Source of the DNA: Aureibaculum luteum
GTDB lineage: Bacteria > Bacteroidota > Bacteroidia > Flavobacteriales > Flavobacteriaceae
Direction of reading: 5' to 3'
Assembly: GCF_003449015.1 (NCBI RefSeq)
Contig: NZ_QRGD01000004.1
Span: forward strand, 124,001-188,000
Length of the DNA: 64,000 bases
Translations under genes and position numbers: made by a program
Shown here: one piece after another, positions 46,401 to 55,205 of the stretch
How positions within the stretch are numbered: position 1 is the first letter of the stretch
Layout of the letters: each line of letters opens with the position of its first letter
The notes under the pieces: model-generated
Seen by the model: the letters and a program-made list of their open reading frames with translations, nothing else
Database searches by the model: none
What the model was told of the DNA's origin: nothing

Positions 46401-47664
46401 TAGGATTACTACTAAAATGTTTAAAGGATTTTGTTTTTTCATCAAAAAGATTCAGACCACCATTATAGGCACTTATCCAAATTCTTCCTTTTGAATCTTC
46501 TAAAACTGACTGTACCGTTTTTTGATTAAGTCCATTTAAATTATTGGGCTGATAGTAATAATGACCAAAAGCATAATTTGATGGGTCTAATTTACTAACA
46601 CCTTTGTCATAACTTCCTATCCAATAAATACCTTTATTATCTTCAAATATTTTACTTGGTTTATTATTTGGAAGGGTAAAAGGATCAGAAAAATCATTTA
46701 CAATATGCTGTTGTAACTCCACAACATCATTCTTTTTATTAAACAAATACAATCCAAATGCATCAGTTGAAATCCAAAAAAGACCTTTTGAATCTTGAAA
46801 CATATCTAATATTGGAGTCTTTTTATCGACTACAGAAATGTGTTTAAATGTATTTTGCTTCTTATTCCATAAAATTAAATTAGAAAGATCATTACCTATC
46901 CAAAAATCTCCATCGCTATCAATAAAAACCCTTTTGGGCATGTGATTAAGTTCATAGGTTCGATTATTTTTAATTAAAACCCGATCAAAATTATTTTTTT
47001 TATAATTATATCTATTTAGATGTTGACCATTAGTCGCTATCCATATAATATCTTTTTTATCCTTTACTATAACATTTACCTTATTATTATCTATAGAGTT
47101 TGGGTTCGTTTGATCATTTATATAATATGAAAATTTATAGTTCTCTATATTAATACTATCATCACCCAGAGCAATTTTTATGATTCCATTATTTGTTCCT
47201 ACCCATAATGTATTATTAATACTATCATAAAATAAATCATTAATAATTTTTTGTGTTCCATTCGCTAATGATAAGTCACGGTAAAGGTTAATTCGTATAA
47301 AATTATTCTTTTCCTTAACAAATAAGTTCAATCCATTATTAGTACCAACCCAAAGATTACCTTCATTATCTTCAGTTATTGCATTAATTCTATTATTACT
47401 TAAAGACTTTGAATCATTTAAAACAGATTTAAAAATTTCAAATTCATATCCATTATATTTATTTAGACCGTCAATTGTCCCAAACCATAAAAACCCTTCT
47501 TTATCTTGAAAAATTTCTACACAAGTACTACTTGACAGACCATTATATGTATCTAAGTTCTCGAACTTTAAATTGTTGAATTGACTAAAAACTAGATTAG
47601 TAATTAAACAGAAGCTGTAAATAATGTAGTTTTTAACACTCATTTTTGATGTGTAATAATTCAA
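43444..47664 (-). CDS. Hybrid two-component system regulator of the PUL
   Basis: A 1406-residue one-protein sensor and activator. Order: signal peptide, about a dozen reg_prop propeller repeats (for example DKEGFLWFGTIDGLNKYNG, to about residue 690), Y_Y_Y domain, transmembrane segment before IHYYTLKIQEAQ, HisKA with NVSHEFRTPLTLIL, HATPase with NLVSNAIKFTN and DTGVGL, receiver domain (about 1140-1255: LLIVEDNKELR, VISDVMMPKMDG, LLTARTLAEDR) and AraC-type HTH (about 1297-1400). The periplasmic part senses an oligosaccharide; the AraC part activates PUL promoters. An inner start at Met8 (47643) gives a cleaner signal peptide. It is the only regulator in the PUL and the natural candidate for the shared operator at P1-P4. 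Confidence 0.96.
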   Translation of the reverse strand: MNYYTSKMSVKNYIIYSFCLITNLVFSQFNNLKFENLDTYNGLSSSTCVEIFQDKEGFLWFGTIDGLNKYNGYEFEIFKSVLNDSKSLSNNRINAITEDNEGNLWVGTNNGLNLFVKEKNNFIRINLYRDLSLANGTQKIINDLFYDSINNTLWVGTNNGIIKIALGDDSINIENYKFSYYINDQTNPNSIDNNKVNVIVKDKKDIIWIATNGQHLNRYNYKKNNFDRVLIKNNRTYELNHMPKRVFIDSDGDFWIGNDLSNLILWNKKQNTFKHISVVDKKTPILDMFQDSKGLFWISTDAFGLYLFNKKNDVVELQQHIVNDFSDPFTLPNNKPSKIFEDNKGIYWIGSYDKGVSKLDPSNYAFGHYYYQPNNLNGLNQKTVQSVLEDSKGRIWISAYNGGLNLFDEKTKSFKHFSSNPNLNNGLSSNKILYTFESHDGFIWVCTLDGGVNKFNPKSNTFKTFLHNVKDSLSIGQSSVWSGVEDNKNRIWFGLRTEGLSLYDPLSEQFSNYKNTFAKENGLVSNSVICTFIDSKNRLFIGTALGLNVVDLNKLDEYIPKDIRFKLIKEKGLEGGGINYVTEDHNGNIWIGSDNGVFKLDNTLQLLDSYSSQNGLPNNLVVGIKEDDNYNLWITTKSGLSLFNPQTHQFKNFNAHDGLQGPEFQSKSIEKTKNGRIIIGGINGFNIFQPNDIKAPSLVELQPQITNFRLNNKIVVEGDSINGRVLLNNGISKIKDLNLNYDENYISFEFVALYFDNSEQVQYAYRMQGLDNEFINLGSNRVVNLSNLESGNYTFEVKASITGDWESAKMDFINIVIAPPIWRTWWAYFVYFIIGALILFAVIHYYTLKIQEAQRHDLDQKQLQFFVNVSHEFRTPLTLILNPVNKILSNFNNDPEVTKRSATSIQRSARRLMHLVDQLLDYRKMDAGMSPLQLEKGDIVKFSHDIFTLFKDLAKKKEIDYTFESTSKSIKCLFDFDKVEKIITNLVSNAIKFTNNDGRISVTINTSKEKESKSTFTLFKGKKLTRYIEIIVEDTGVGLDKEQQNRIFSRFYNVDETKSGTGIGLNFTKGLVELHGGKISLDSKRKKGSKFIVKLPLDVNSKSKKVENVKNEYLINSMKAVEYNMIISNDNLSVDPKNEKSIKVNKDLPVLLIVEDNKELRIHLKNDLKDSYTIKEAVNGKEGLKMVKKYYPDVVISDVMMPKMDGFEMCKLIKTDLETSHIPIILLTARTLAEDRIVGYDNGADAYLSKPFVISVLRSRIDNLLLAKNRLRERFSEIGGIFPSSEVTTNNLDEAFLDKATKIVLSNISDLDFKQDHLLKEMGIGRSQFYRKINSLTGNNPSYFIRTIRLRYASELLLKNGHSIKEVTYMSGFNSTAYFSKTFRELFKLTPSQYIEQNEKNKKTVT

Positions 47665-47697
47665 TTAGAAAACTCCAATTACTATTTTAGTGTTACT

Positions 47698-47723
47698 GTA
47701 ATTTATAGATTTCTATAAATTAC
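47698..47723. repeat. Perfect 12-bp inverted repeat upstream of the regulator gene
   Basis: GTAATTTATAGA (47698-47709) and its exact complement (47712-47723) flank 2 bp. It lies 34 bp upstream of the long start of the regulator gene. It may be an operator for control of that gene; its sequence differs from the P1-P4 element. Confidence 0.55.
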
Positions 47724-47967
47724 TTCAATCATGGTAGTTTGAAATAAACCATTGCCACCAATATTTCCTTGAAAAGTCGTATTAATCAAGTAATGTCGAA
47801 GATAATAATTTAAGTTTTAATTCCAAATTTAATAGTATTTCTTTTGACAATATACCACATTTCGGTTTTACAGATAAAATATCAGTATTCATTCTATTAA
47901 AATTAAAAATAAAAGAAGTTTCAAGAATCAGATTCGACGAAAAACAAACCGAATAAAAGATATAAAA

Positions 47968-47993
47968 CAAAAAAAACCTTACAAAAAGTAAGG
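47968..47993 (-). terminator. Terminator after tRNA-Arg
   Basis: CCTTAC (47977-47982) and GTAAGG (47988-47993) form a hairpin with a 5-base loop. The minus-strand transcript then runs into eight consecutive U residues. It lies 10 bp after the 3' end of tRNA-Arg. Confidence 0.75.
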
Positions 47994-48002
47994 CTTTTCA
48001 AG

Positions 48003-48076
<74 letters not shown>

Positions 48077-48096
48077 ATTTGCTAAAATTAGCGGTG

Positions 48097-48126
48097 CAAA
48101 TATAAAACTTAAGATTAAAATAACAA
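48097..48126 (-). promoter_or_regulatory. Promoter of tRNA-Arg
   Basis: On the minus strand TTG (48126-48124), 19 bp, TATATTTG (48104-48097). This is an exact match to the Bacteroidota sigma consensus TTG-N19-TAnnTTTG, 21 bp before the tRNA 5' end. Confidence 0.75.
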
Positions 48127-48367
48127 TGATTTATCAATTTATTTACGATAAAATTTCACGTTCTAAAAATTCAATTATTTTTTTCAAAATTATTCATTAT
48201 AATACTCTGATTTCAATTGCATTAAGAATAATAAATTTTCATCATTAAGGAAATCTATTTAACACAGTATAAAATTAAAACATACACTACGAGGTAAAAT
48301 AGTTATTAGCAAGCTTAAAACATACTTGGAAAATGTTTTTTTATTGTTAAAACAATTGAAAGTTTGA

Positions 48368-48396
48368 TTGAAGTACTTAGATTATATTTATATTTA
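48368..48396 (+). promoter_or_regulatory. Promoter candidate for the desaturase-family gene
   Basis: TTG (48368-48370), 18 bp, TATATTTA (48389-48396); the last base of the -7 box deviates. It lies 17 bp before the TTG start codon, so the leader would be very short. Confidence 0.4.
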
Positions 48397-48412
48397 CAAA
48401 AAAAATTAAAAA

Positions 48413-49348
48413 TTGGATTTAACCAACCCCTTAGTCTACGGCGGACCAGCATTTATAGCATTTATTTTACTAGAATTAGTTTATAGCAAAACACATGACA
48501 ACGATGAGTTGTATGAGTGGAAAGATCTTTTTGCAAGTGGGGCCATGGGCCTTGGCTCAGCTATTATAGCCCCCTTAGTGAAAATAGTTTTTGCTGTTGT
48601 CTTATTCAGTTTTGTTTATGATTTATTTAATCCTTTAGTTGATGGTGTTCCAACAAATATTATGGGATGGGAATCTTTTGGTTGGGCATGGTATATATGG
48701 ATTATTTGCCAAATTGCCGATGATTTTTCTTATTACTGGTTCCACAGAGCTAATCATGAAATTAGATTCTTATGGGCGGCACATATTGTACATCATTCTT
48801 CAGATAACTTTAATTTGGGTACAGCGGTACGTAACGGTTGGTTTACTGTACTTTACAAACCTTTCTTTTATATGTGGATACCTGCAATTGGTTTCCATTA
48901 CGAAATGCTCATAGTATGTATGGGTATTGAGGCTCTTTGGCAATTTCAATTACACACTAAATATGTACCAAAATTAGGATTTCTTGAGAAATTTCTAAAT
49001 TTACATACACAGCATCAAGTTCATCACTCTAGAAATATTGAATATATGGATAAGAATCATGGTGGATATTTAAATCTTTTCGATAAAATGTTTGGAACTT
49101 GGAAAGAACTAGACGAAGAAATAGAAATTAAATACGGAGTAACAACACCACCTTCATCTTATAACCCATTCGTTATTCTTACACATGAATATGGCGATAT
49201 ATGGAAAGATGTTAAAAGAGCCAAATCTTTCAAGGAAGGGTTTATGTACATTTTTGGACCTCCAGGTTGGAGCGTTGATGGAAGTTCACTAACCGTTAAA
49301 CAACAACAAAAAATATTAAAAAAAGCTGCAATGGGTGCTGATAAATAA
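48413..49348 (+). CDS. Sterol desaturase / fatty acid hydroxylase superfamily protein
   Basis: A 311-residue membrane-bound di-iron oxygenase-type protein. Hydrophobic segments lie at about 8-24, 40-75 and 90-105. The histidine clusters of the superfamily are present: HRANH, HIVHH and HTQHQVHH, which bind the two irons. The start codon is TTG at 48413; no ATG upstream in frame gives a better start, and the promoter candidate is close by. The substrate in Bacteroidota is unknown; lipid hydroxylation is the usual guess. It stands alone, 128 bp before rmuC, and is outside the PUL. Confidence 0.88.
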   Translation: MDLTNPLVYGGPAFIAFILLELVYSKTHDNDELYEWKDLFASGAMGLGSAIIAPLVKIVFAVVLFSFVYDLFNPLVDGVPTNIMGWESFGWAWYIWIICQIADDFSYYWFHRANHEIRFLWAAHIVHHSSDNFNLGTAVRNGWFTVLYKPFFYMWIPAIGFHYEMLIVCMGIEALWQFQLHTKYVPKLGFLEKFLNLHTQHQVHHSRNIEYMDKNHGGYLNLFDKMFGTWKELDEEIEIKYGVTTPPSSYNPFVILTHEYGDIWKDVKRAKSFKEGFMYIFGPPGWSVDGSSLTVKQQQKILKKAAMGADK

Positions 49349-49476
49349 TTATTGTCTCTAATTAATAAGACACATACCCTTTTTGTAGAAAACAAGTGCT
49401 GAATAAGAAATGTCAACAGAATGAAGGGTACCTTCATGTTTTTTTGTGATATTTTATACTAATTCTACTAACATTG

Positions 49477-50805
49477 ATGGAACAATATTTCATATTTATT
49501 ATCATATTTATTATTTCTTTACTCATAGGAGCTTTTATTGGTAAACTATTAACTAAAGTTGAAACCGAAAAAGAAAAATCAACGTTAGTTGAACGTAATA
49601 CCATTCTTACCGAGATAAAATCTATTGCAGAAAAAACAATTTCGGACCTTCAATTAGAATATAGTCAACTTCAAGCTGAAAAAGAGCAAATAGTAAAAGT
49701 AAATATTCAGCAAGATGCCTCTATTCATAATTTAAATGAAAAGCTTTCAGATCAGAAACAAGAGCTTGAAAATATTCAAGAAAAATTCACCAAAGAATTT
49801 GAAAACTTAGCCAATAAAATATTAGAAGAAAAATCGAGTAAATTCACGCAACAAAATAAAGAGAATTTAAAAAATATCTTAACCCCATTAAACGAAAAAA
49901 TTAAACTCTTTGAAGATAAAGTAGATAAAACACATAGAGAAAGTATCGATTACCATGCCGCATTAAGACAGCAAATAATTGGATTAAAAGAGTTGAATCA
50001 GCAAATGAGTAAAGAAGCTGTTAATCTTACAAAAGCTCTAAAAGGAGATAGTAAAACTCAAGGAAATTGGGGCGAACTTATCTTAGAACGTGTGTTAGAA
50101 AAATCTGGTTTAGAAAAAGATAGAGAATATTTTTTGGAAAAAAGTTTCAATACAGATGCCCTTAATAAAACACGACTAAGACCAGATGTTATTATCAATC
50201 TTCCTGATAATAAGAAAATGATTATTGATTCTAAGGTGTCTTTAACCGATTATGAAAGATATGCTAATGCAGAAGATGATAGTGATAAAGAACGCTATTT
50301 AAAAGACCATATCAATTCTCTCAATAGACATGTTACGCAATTATCTGAAAAGAAATATGAAGATATTTACGAAATAGAATCTCCAGATTTTGTATTGCTA
50401 TTTGTACCCATTGAACCCGCATTTGCTGTTGCCATTAATACAGATAATCAATTGTATAATAAAGCTTTTGAAAAGAACATTGTTATCGTTACCCCTTCTA
50501 CACTACTTGCTACATTAAGGACCATTGATAGCATGTGGCAAAATGAAAAACAACAGCGAAATGCCGTTGAAATTGCCCGTCAAGCAGGAGCTTTATATGA
50601 TAAGTTTGAAGGCTTCGTAATCGATTTAACTAAAGTTGGTAAAAAAATGGACGAAGCTAAAAGTGAGTACAAAGGAGCCATGAATAAATTAGTTGAAGGA
50701 AGAGGAAATCTAATTACCAGTGTTGAGAAAATTAAAAAATTAGGAGCCAAAGCTAAAAAAGCCTTACCTCAAAAAATAATTGAAAGGGCAAAAGGTGAAG
50801 ATTAA
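49477..50805 (+). CDS. rmuC: RmuC family DNA recombination protein
   Basis: A 442-residue protein from the ATG at 49477 (a TTG directly before it at 49474 is in frame but less likely). One N-terminal membrane helix (about 5-25) is followed by a long coiled coil (about 30-150: many Lys/Glu/Gln heptads) and the RmuC nuclease-like domain with GNWGELILERVLEKSGL, RLRPDVIINLPDNK, MIIDSKVSLTDYERY and DFVLLFVPIEPAF. The Asp-Lys segment IIDSKV is typical of the PD-(D/E)XK-like core. The family limits inversions at short repeats. Length and domain order are normal. Housekeeping gene, outside the PUL. Confidence 0.95.
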   Translation: MEQYFIFIIIFIISLLIGAFIGKLLTKVETEKEKSTLVERNTILTEIKSIAEKTISDLQLEYSQLQAEKEQIVKVNIQQDASIHNLNEKLSDQKQELENIQEKFTKEFENLANKILEEKSSKFTQQNKENLKNILTPLNEKIKLFEDKVDKTHRESIDYHAALRQQIIGLKELNQQMSKEAVNLTKALKGDSKTQGNWGELILERVLEKSGLEKDREYFLEKSFNTDALNKTRLRPDVIINLPDNKKMIIDSKVSLTDYERYANAEDDSDKERYLKDHINSLNRHVTQLSEKKYEDIYEIESPDFVLLFVPIEPAFAVAINTDNQLYNKAFEKNIVIVTPSTLLATLRTIDSMWQNEKQQRNAVEIARQAGALYDKFEGFVIDLTKVGKKMDEAKSEYKGAMNKLVEGRGNLITSVEKIKKLGAKAKKALPQKIIERAKGED

Positions 50806-51043
50806 TAGATAATAATATAGATCAATCATATTTTTTGTGACATTTCCATTCATTATAATGCTAACGAAGCCTAAATATTGAAGAGATCATTGGCTTCCAA
50901 AAGATTTTGCAAATTTTAAAGAAAGAGGTGATTGTTTAACTTTACACTAAATGAGAAGCGTTAGATAGTGTTTATATTAATGGAAATTTCACTTAACACC
51001 TTTAAAAGAGATGAAATTTAGTATTACAATAATTATAAGAATC

Positions 51044-51075
51044 AAAAAAGCGAGCTTAATAGCTCGCTTTTTTTT
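51044..51075. terminator. Bidirectional hairpin terminator between rmuC and glyA
   Basis: GCGAGC (51050-51055) and GCTCGC (51062-51067) form a 6-bp GC stem extended by A/T pairs, with a 6-base loop. A-run on the left and T-run on the right allow it to serve both the plus-strand transcript and glyA (stop at 51094). Confidence 0.85.
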
Positions 51076-51093
51076 TATATAATAAGATTTAAC

Positions 51094-52368
51094 TTAAGAA
51101 TTAAACAATGGTCTATGACTCATCATTTCATTTACTTTTATTGCTACAGCTTCTAAAGCATCTTCATTTTGATAGTTCGTTATTACTTCATCAATAAACT
51201 CAACAATAATAGGCATATCATCTTCTTTAAGTCCACGTGTAGTAATTGCGGCAGCTCCAATTCTAATTCCTGATGTTACAAAAGGTGATTGTGTATCAAA
51301 CGGAACCATATTTTTATTCACTGTAATGTCAGCCTTTACCAAAGCATTTTCAGCTTCTTTTCCTGTAATATCTTTATTACGAAGATCAATCAACATCATA
51401 TGATTGTCGGTTCCTCCTGAAATTAAATCATACCCTTTTGCTACAAATGCTTTTGCTAATGCAGCTGCATTCTTTTTTACCTGTAATTGATAAAATAAAA
51501 ATTCATCAGTTAATGCTTCACCAAAAGCAATCGCTTTAGCTGCAATAATATGTTCTAATGGTCCACCTTGATTTCCAGGAAATACAGCAGAATTTAGATA
51601 AGAAGACATCATCTTTGGCTTACCACTTTTTAATGTGACTCCCCAAGGGTTTTCAAAATCTTTCCCCATCATAATCATCCCTCCTCTTGGACCACGCAAT
51701 GTTTTATGCGTAGTTGTAGTAACAACGTGACAATGTGGCAAAGGATCATTTAAAATACCTTTTGCTATCAATCCAGCAGGATGTGATATATCTGCAACTA
51801 ATAAAGCACCAACACTATCAGCAATTTCTCTAAACTTTTTAAAATCTATATCTCTAGAGTAAGCAGAAGCTCCTGCAATGATTAACTTTGGTCTTTCCTT
51901 ATTAGCAGTTTCTTGAATTTTATCATAATTTAAAATTCCTGTTTCTTTATCAACGCCATAAAAAGAGGTTTCATAAAGAACACCTGAAAAATTTACAGGT
52001 GAACCATGCGTTAAATGTCCACCATGAGACAAATCAAAACCTAAAATTTTATCTCCTGGTTTTAATAATGCGAAAAATACTGCTGAATTTGCTTGAGAAC
52101 CTGAGTGTGGCTGCACATTTACATATGCGGCTCCAAATAAAGCTTTAGCTCTATCAATAGCTATTTGTTCTACTACATCTACGACTTCACATCCTCCGTA
52201 ATAACGTTTACCAGGATATCCTTCGGCATATTTATTTGTTAATACAGAACCTGCAGCTTCCATTACCTGTTCACTTACAAAATTTTCTGAAGCAATCAAT
52301 TCAAGTCCATTGAGTTGTCGCTGTTTTTCTTCTTCTATTAAATCAAAAATTTCTTGATCACGTTGCAT
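51094..52368 (-). CDS. glyA: Serine hydroxymethyltransferase
   Basis: A 424-residue PLP enzyme that converts serine and tetrahydrofolate to glycine and 5,10-methylene-tetrahydrofolate in the cytosol. Marks: [49 protein letters not shown], the PLP-lysine region [16 protein letters not shown], and [20 protein letters not shown]. Length is normal. It is a single gene with a good terminator downstream (51044-51075) and a 262-bp divergent intergenic region shared with fumarylacetoacetase; I see no clear promoter match on its own strand. Confidence 0.98.
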   Translation of the reverse strand: MQRDQEIFDLIEEEKQRQLNGLELIASENFVSEQVMEAAGSVLTNKYAEGYPGKRYYGGCEVVDVVEQIAIDRAKALFGAAYVNVQPHSGSQANSAVFFALLKPGDKILGFDLSHGGHLTHGSPVNFSGVLYETSFYGVDKETGILNYDKIQETANKERPKLIIAGASAYSRDIDFKKFREIADSVGALLVADISHPAGLIAKGILNDPLPHCHVVTTTTHKTLRGPRGGMIMMGKDFENPWGVTLKSGKPKMMSSYLNSAVFPGNQGGPLEHIIAAKAIAFGEALTDEFLFYQLQVKKNAAALAKAFVAKGYDLISGGTDNHMMLIDLRNKDITGKEAENALVKADITVNKNMVPFDTQSPFVTSGIRIGAAAITTRGLKEDDMPIIVEFIDEVITNYQNEDALEAVAIKVNEMMSHRPLFNS

Positions 52369-52576
52369 TGTAATTGTTTTATAAAAAACCTATTTAAAAC
52401 TTTCTAATGATTGGAATAATATTCTTTTAAAACCCTTATTAACTTTTTAAAATTTAAGTTTTTCAACTATGCATCATAAAAGTTTCCAAATTGCCATAAA
52501 ATTGCTAATTTTCAAATCGATTTAAAAAGTTCAAATCAGTTCTATGTTAAAGTGATGCCAAAAATACTAATTTCAT

Positions 52577-52606
52577 TTTGCAAAAACATATAAACTTATA
52601 TATTTG
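52577..52606 (+). promoter_or_regulatory. Promoter of the fumarylacetoacetase gene
   Basis: TTTG (52577-52580), 18 bp, TATATTTG (52599-52606); the -7 box matches TAnnTTTG exactly. The start codon is 25 bp beyond the -7 box. Confidence 0.7.
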
Positions 52607-52630
52607 AATAAAATTTTATACAATTAAAAG

Positions 52631-53911
52631 ATGGTAATAAAAGCAAATGATCCGAATAGAAAGTCTTGGTTGAATGTTGAAAAGGATTCTGATTTCCCAA
52701 TACAAAATATCCCTTTTGGTGTTTTTTTAACAAGAGATGATATTATAACAATAGGGACAAGGATTGGCAACTACGCCATTGATTTAGGAGCATTGCATCA
52801 ATTAGGCTATTTTAGTGAAATACCATTAACTGATGATATTTTTTTACAAGACACTTTAAACGATTTTATAGCAGATGGTAGAATAACGTGGCGATTGGTT
52901 AGAAATAGAATTGCTGAAATTTTTGATAGTAACAATTCTATTTTAAAAGACAATGCAGAACACAAAGACCGTATTATCTTTACAATGGAAGAAGTTGAAA
53001 TGCAATTACCAGTAACTATAGGTGATTATACTGATTTTTATGCAAGTAAAGAACATGCTACCAATGTAGGAAGTATTTTTAGAGATCCTGAAAATGCATT
53101 GATGCCCAACTGGTTGCATATTCCTATTGGTTATCACGGTAGAAGTTCCTCAATTATTCCATCAGGAACACCAATAAAAAGACCCAACGGACAAACGAAA
53201 CCTAAAGGTGTTGACAACCCAATATTTGGTCCATCAAAATTGGTTGATTTTGAATTGGAAATGGCTTTTATTACTACAGATGTCAATAAATTAGGTGAAA
53301 CTATAAAACTTGAAGAAGCTGAAGATTATATTTTTGGATTAATCTTATTTAATGACTGGAGTGCTAGAGACATACAAGGCTGGGAATACGCTCCACTAGG
53401 TCCTTTTTTAGGAAAAAGTTTTGCATCAACCATTTCTCCTTGGATAGTCACTTTAGATGCCTTAGAGCCTTTTAGAATGGCTAGTCCTGAACAAAATCCT
53501 ACACCACTTCCCTATTTACAACAATCGGGCAATAGAAGCTTAGATATAAAATTGCAAGCTTCAATATTACCCGAAAATGGAGAAGAAACTAAAGTTACTG
53601 AATCTAACTTTAAATACATGTATTGGACCATGGCTCAACAATTAACACATCATACTAGTAATGGTTGTAATGTTAGAGCTGGTGACATGATGGGCTCAGG
53701 TACTATATCTGGTCCAACAAAAGAAACTTATGGTTCTATGCTTGAATTGACTTGGGCTGGTAAAAATCCTATTACTTTAAATGATGGCTCTGAACGTAAA
53801 TTTATCAATGATAACGATACCGTTATTTTGAGAGGGTATTGTGAAAATAATACGGTTAGAATTGGGTTTGGTGATTGTATAGGAAAGTTACTACCATCAA
53901 TAAAAGAATAA
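52631..53911 (+). CDS. fahA: Fumarylacetoacetase
   Basis: A 426-residue cytosolic enzyme that hydrolyses fumarylacetoacetate to fumarate and acetoacetate, the last step of tyrosine breakdown. Marks: DFPIQNIPFGVF at the N-terminal domain, DYTDFYASKEHATNVG, YHGRSSSIIPSGTPIKRP, the metal-binding DFELEMAFI, LILFNDWSARDIQGWEY, GPFLGKSFASTISPWIV and NGCNVRAGDMMGSGTISGP. Length is normal for the bacterial enzyme. It has its own promoter and is followed by 85 bp before an unrelated lipoprotein gene. Confidence 0.97.
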   Translation: MVIKANDPNRKSWLNVEKDSDFPIQNIPFGVFLTRDDIITIGTRIGNYAIDLGALHQLGYFSEIPLTDDIFLQDTLNDFIADGRITWRLVRNRIAEIFDSNNSILKDNAEHKDRIIFTMEEVEMQLPVTIGDYTDFYASKEHATNVGSIFRDPENALMPNWLHIPIGYHGRSSSIIPSGTPIKRPNGQTKPKGVDNPIFGPSKLVDFELEMAFITTDVNKLGETIKLEEAEDYIFGLILFNDWSARDIQGWEYAPLGPFLGKSFASTISPWIVTLDALEPFRMASPEQNPTPLPYLQQSGNRSLDIKLQASILPENGEETKVTESNFKYMYWTMAQQLTHHTSNGCNVRAGDMMGSGTISGPTKETYGSMLELTWAGKNPITLNDGSERKFINDNDTVILRGYCENNTVRIGFGDCIGKLLPSIKE

Positions 53912-53965
53912 TCTTTTTATACTTTCTGGCTAAATCAAATTTTAAAAAAGTACTTATTAAAAGGG

Positions 53966-53973
53966 TAACTTTG
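53966..53973 (+). promoter_or_regulatory. -7 box candidate for the lipoprotein gene
   Basis: TAACTTTG matches TAnnTTTG exactly and ends 23 bp before the start codon at 53997. A convincing -33 TTG is not visible at the expected distance, so confidence is moderate. Confidence 0.45.
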
Positions 53974-53996
53974 TAGTAAATCAACTATAATTTACT

Positions 53997-55181
53997 ATGA
54001 AATCTACATTTATAAAATTTCTTTCGTATTTATTCATCGGAATAATTATGCTTTCTTGTGGAGGAACTCAAAAAACTACTAATCATTTACAATCTGGAAA
54101 TTACACAAGTGCTTTCAATACAGCTATTACACAATTAAATAAAGATAAAACCAAAAAGTCTAATCAAAAACAAATTCCCCTTTTAAAAGAAGCATTCGAA
54201 AAAGCAGCTATTTCAGACAAGGCTGAAATTAATAAATTACAAAAAAGTAAAACACCTGAAAATTTAAAAAAGATATTGGGTAATTACTTAAACCTAGATA
54301 TTCGACAAGATGAAATTAGGGTCTTACAACCATTATCATTTGAAGGGAATGAAGTTGATTTTAATTTTGAAGATTACACTACAAGTATTGCCGATGCAAA
54401 ACAAAATTATTCAGAGAGTTTATTCAGTACCGCACAAAAGTTAATGAAAGGAAACACTTTAGATGCTAGAAACGCTTTTAAGCATATAGAAGATTTAATG
54501 TATGTAAATCCTACTTATAAAACAGGCCTAAATGATTTACTACAAAGAGCTAAGAGTAAAGGAAGTAGTTTTGTTTTAGTCCATTTAAAAAATAAAATAA
54601 AGGAAATTTCTAACGATAGCATTAAATATTTGAATAAAATAAATTCTTCAAACTTCGATAATCACTGGGTTATTTATCATGATAAAAAAGACCGGAAAGT
54701 CAGTTATGACTATCAGGTTGATATCTCTTTAGATAAATTGACTTTTGAACCCGAAAAAATATTAAAAGAGAAAATTAGTCAGGAGCAAAAAGTTCAAGAC
54801 GGATGGCAATATCAATTAGATAACAACGGAAATGTTATGAAAGATGAAAAAGGGAATGACATTAAGACTCCGAAATATAAAAATGTTACCGCAGAAGTGC
54901 TACTCTATCAACAAAATAAGTCTTCCAAAATAGATGGAACTATAATCGTAAAAGATTTAAAAAAGAAAACTAACATTACGAATAAACCCGAATTTGGAGA
55001 AGCTAAATTCCAACATAATTACGCCAAATACAACGGTGATCAAAGAGCCAATGATCAGAAATACTTTGAAGCCTTGCAATCAAAAGCTGTAATCTATCCA
55101 AAAGACTTTGAATTTATTAAATATTCGATAAATAATTTTAAACAGAAAGTAGATGTGTTGCTCAGTGAGCAAGAGATATAA
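53997..55181 (+). CDS. Unknown lipoprotein
   Basis: A 394-residue protein with a clear lipoprotein signal (IIMLSC, Cys22). I do not recognise the family. The region after the lipid anchor (about 30-200) is helical and Lys-rich, resembling tetratricopeptide-like helices (LQSGNYTSAFNTAITQLNK; ARNAFKHIEDLMYVNPTYK). The rest (about 205-394) is strand-rich with a conserved-looking charged turn (WQYQLDNNGNVMKDEKGND). It has its own -7 box and stands between a catabolic gene and the surface-polysaccharide cluster on the opposite strand. It may be a conserved flavobacterial envelope protein; nothing indicates an enzymatic role. Confidence 0.8.
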   Translation: MKSTFIKFLSYLFIGIIMLSCGGTQKTTNHLQSGNYTSAFNTAITQLNKDKTKKSNQKQIPLLKEAFEKAAISDKAEINKLQKSKTPENLKKILGNYLNLDIRQDEIRVLQPLSFEGNEVDFNFEDYTTSIADAKQNYSESLFSTAQKLMKGNTLDARNAFKHIEDLMYVNPTYKTGLNDLLQRAKSKGSSFVLVHLKNKIKEISNDSIKYLNKINSSNFDNHWVIYHDKKDRKVSYDYQVDISLDKLTFEPEKILKEKISQEQKVQDGWQYQLDNNGNVMKDEKGNDIKTPKYKNVTAEVLLYQQNKSSKIDGTIIVKDLKKKTNITNKPEFGEAKFQHNYAKYNGDQRANDQKYFEALQSKAVIYPKDFEFIKYSINNFKQKVDVLLSEQEI

Positions 55182-55205
55182 GCAAAATTCATTAATCTAA
55201 AAATG

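Larger units (their letters stand above)
47665..48002. other. Gene-free stretch between the regulator and tRNA-Arg
   Basis: This 338-bp stretch holds a perfect inverted repeat (47698-47723) and the tRNA terminator (47968-47993). A 62-codon open frame within it (47782-47970, minus) has no recognisable features and biased composition, and I do not call it a gene. No other structure was seen. Confidence 0.6.
48077..48412. other. Gene-free stretch between tRNA-Arg and the desaturase-family gene
   Basis: This 336-bp AT-rich stretch contains the tRNA promoter (48097-48126, minus) and a promoter candidate for the next gene (48368-48396, plus). I see no open frame with coding character and no repeat in the rest. 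Confidence 0.6.

Noticed and set aside
47782-47970. Open frame of 62 codons on the minus strand
   Set aside because: No recognisable domain or signal, no promoter or close neighbour in an operon, and composition typical of AT-rich non-coding DNA.
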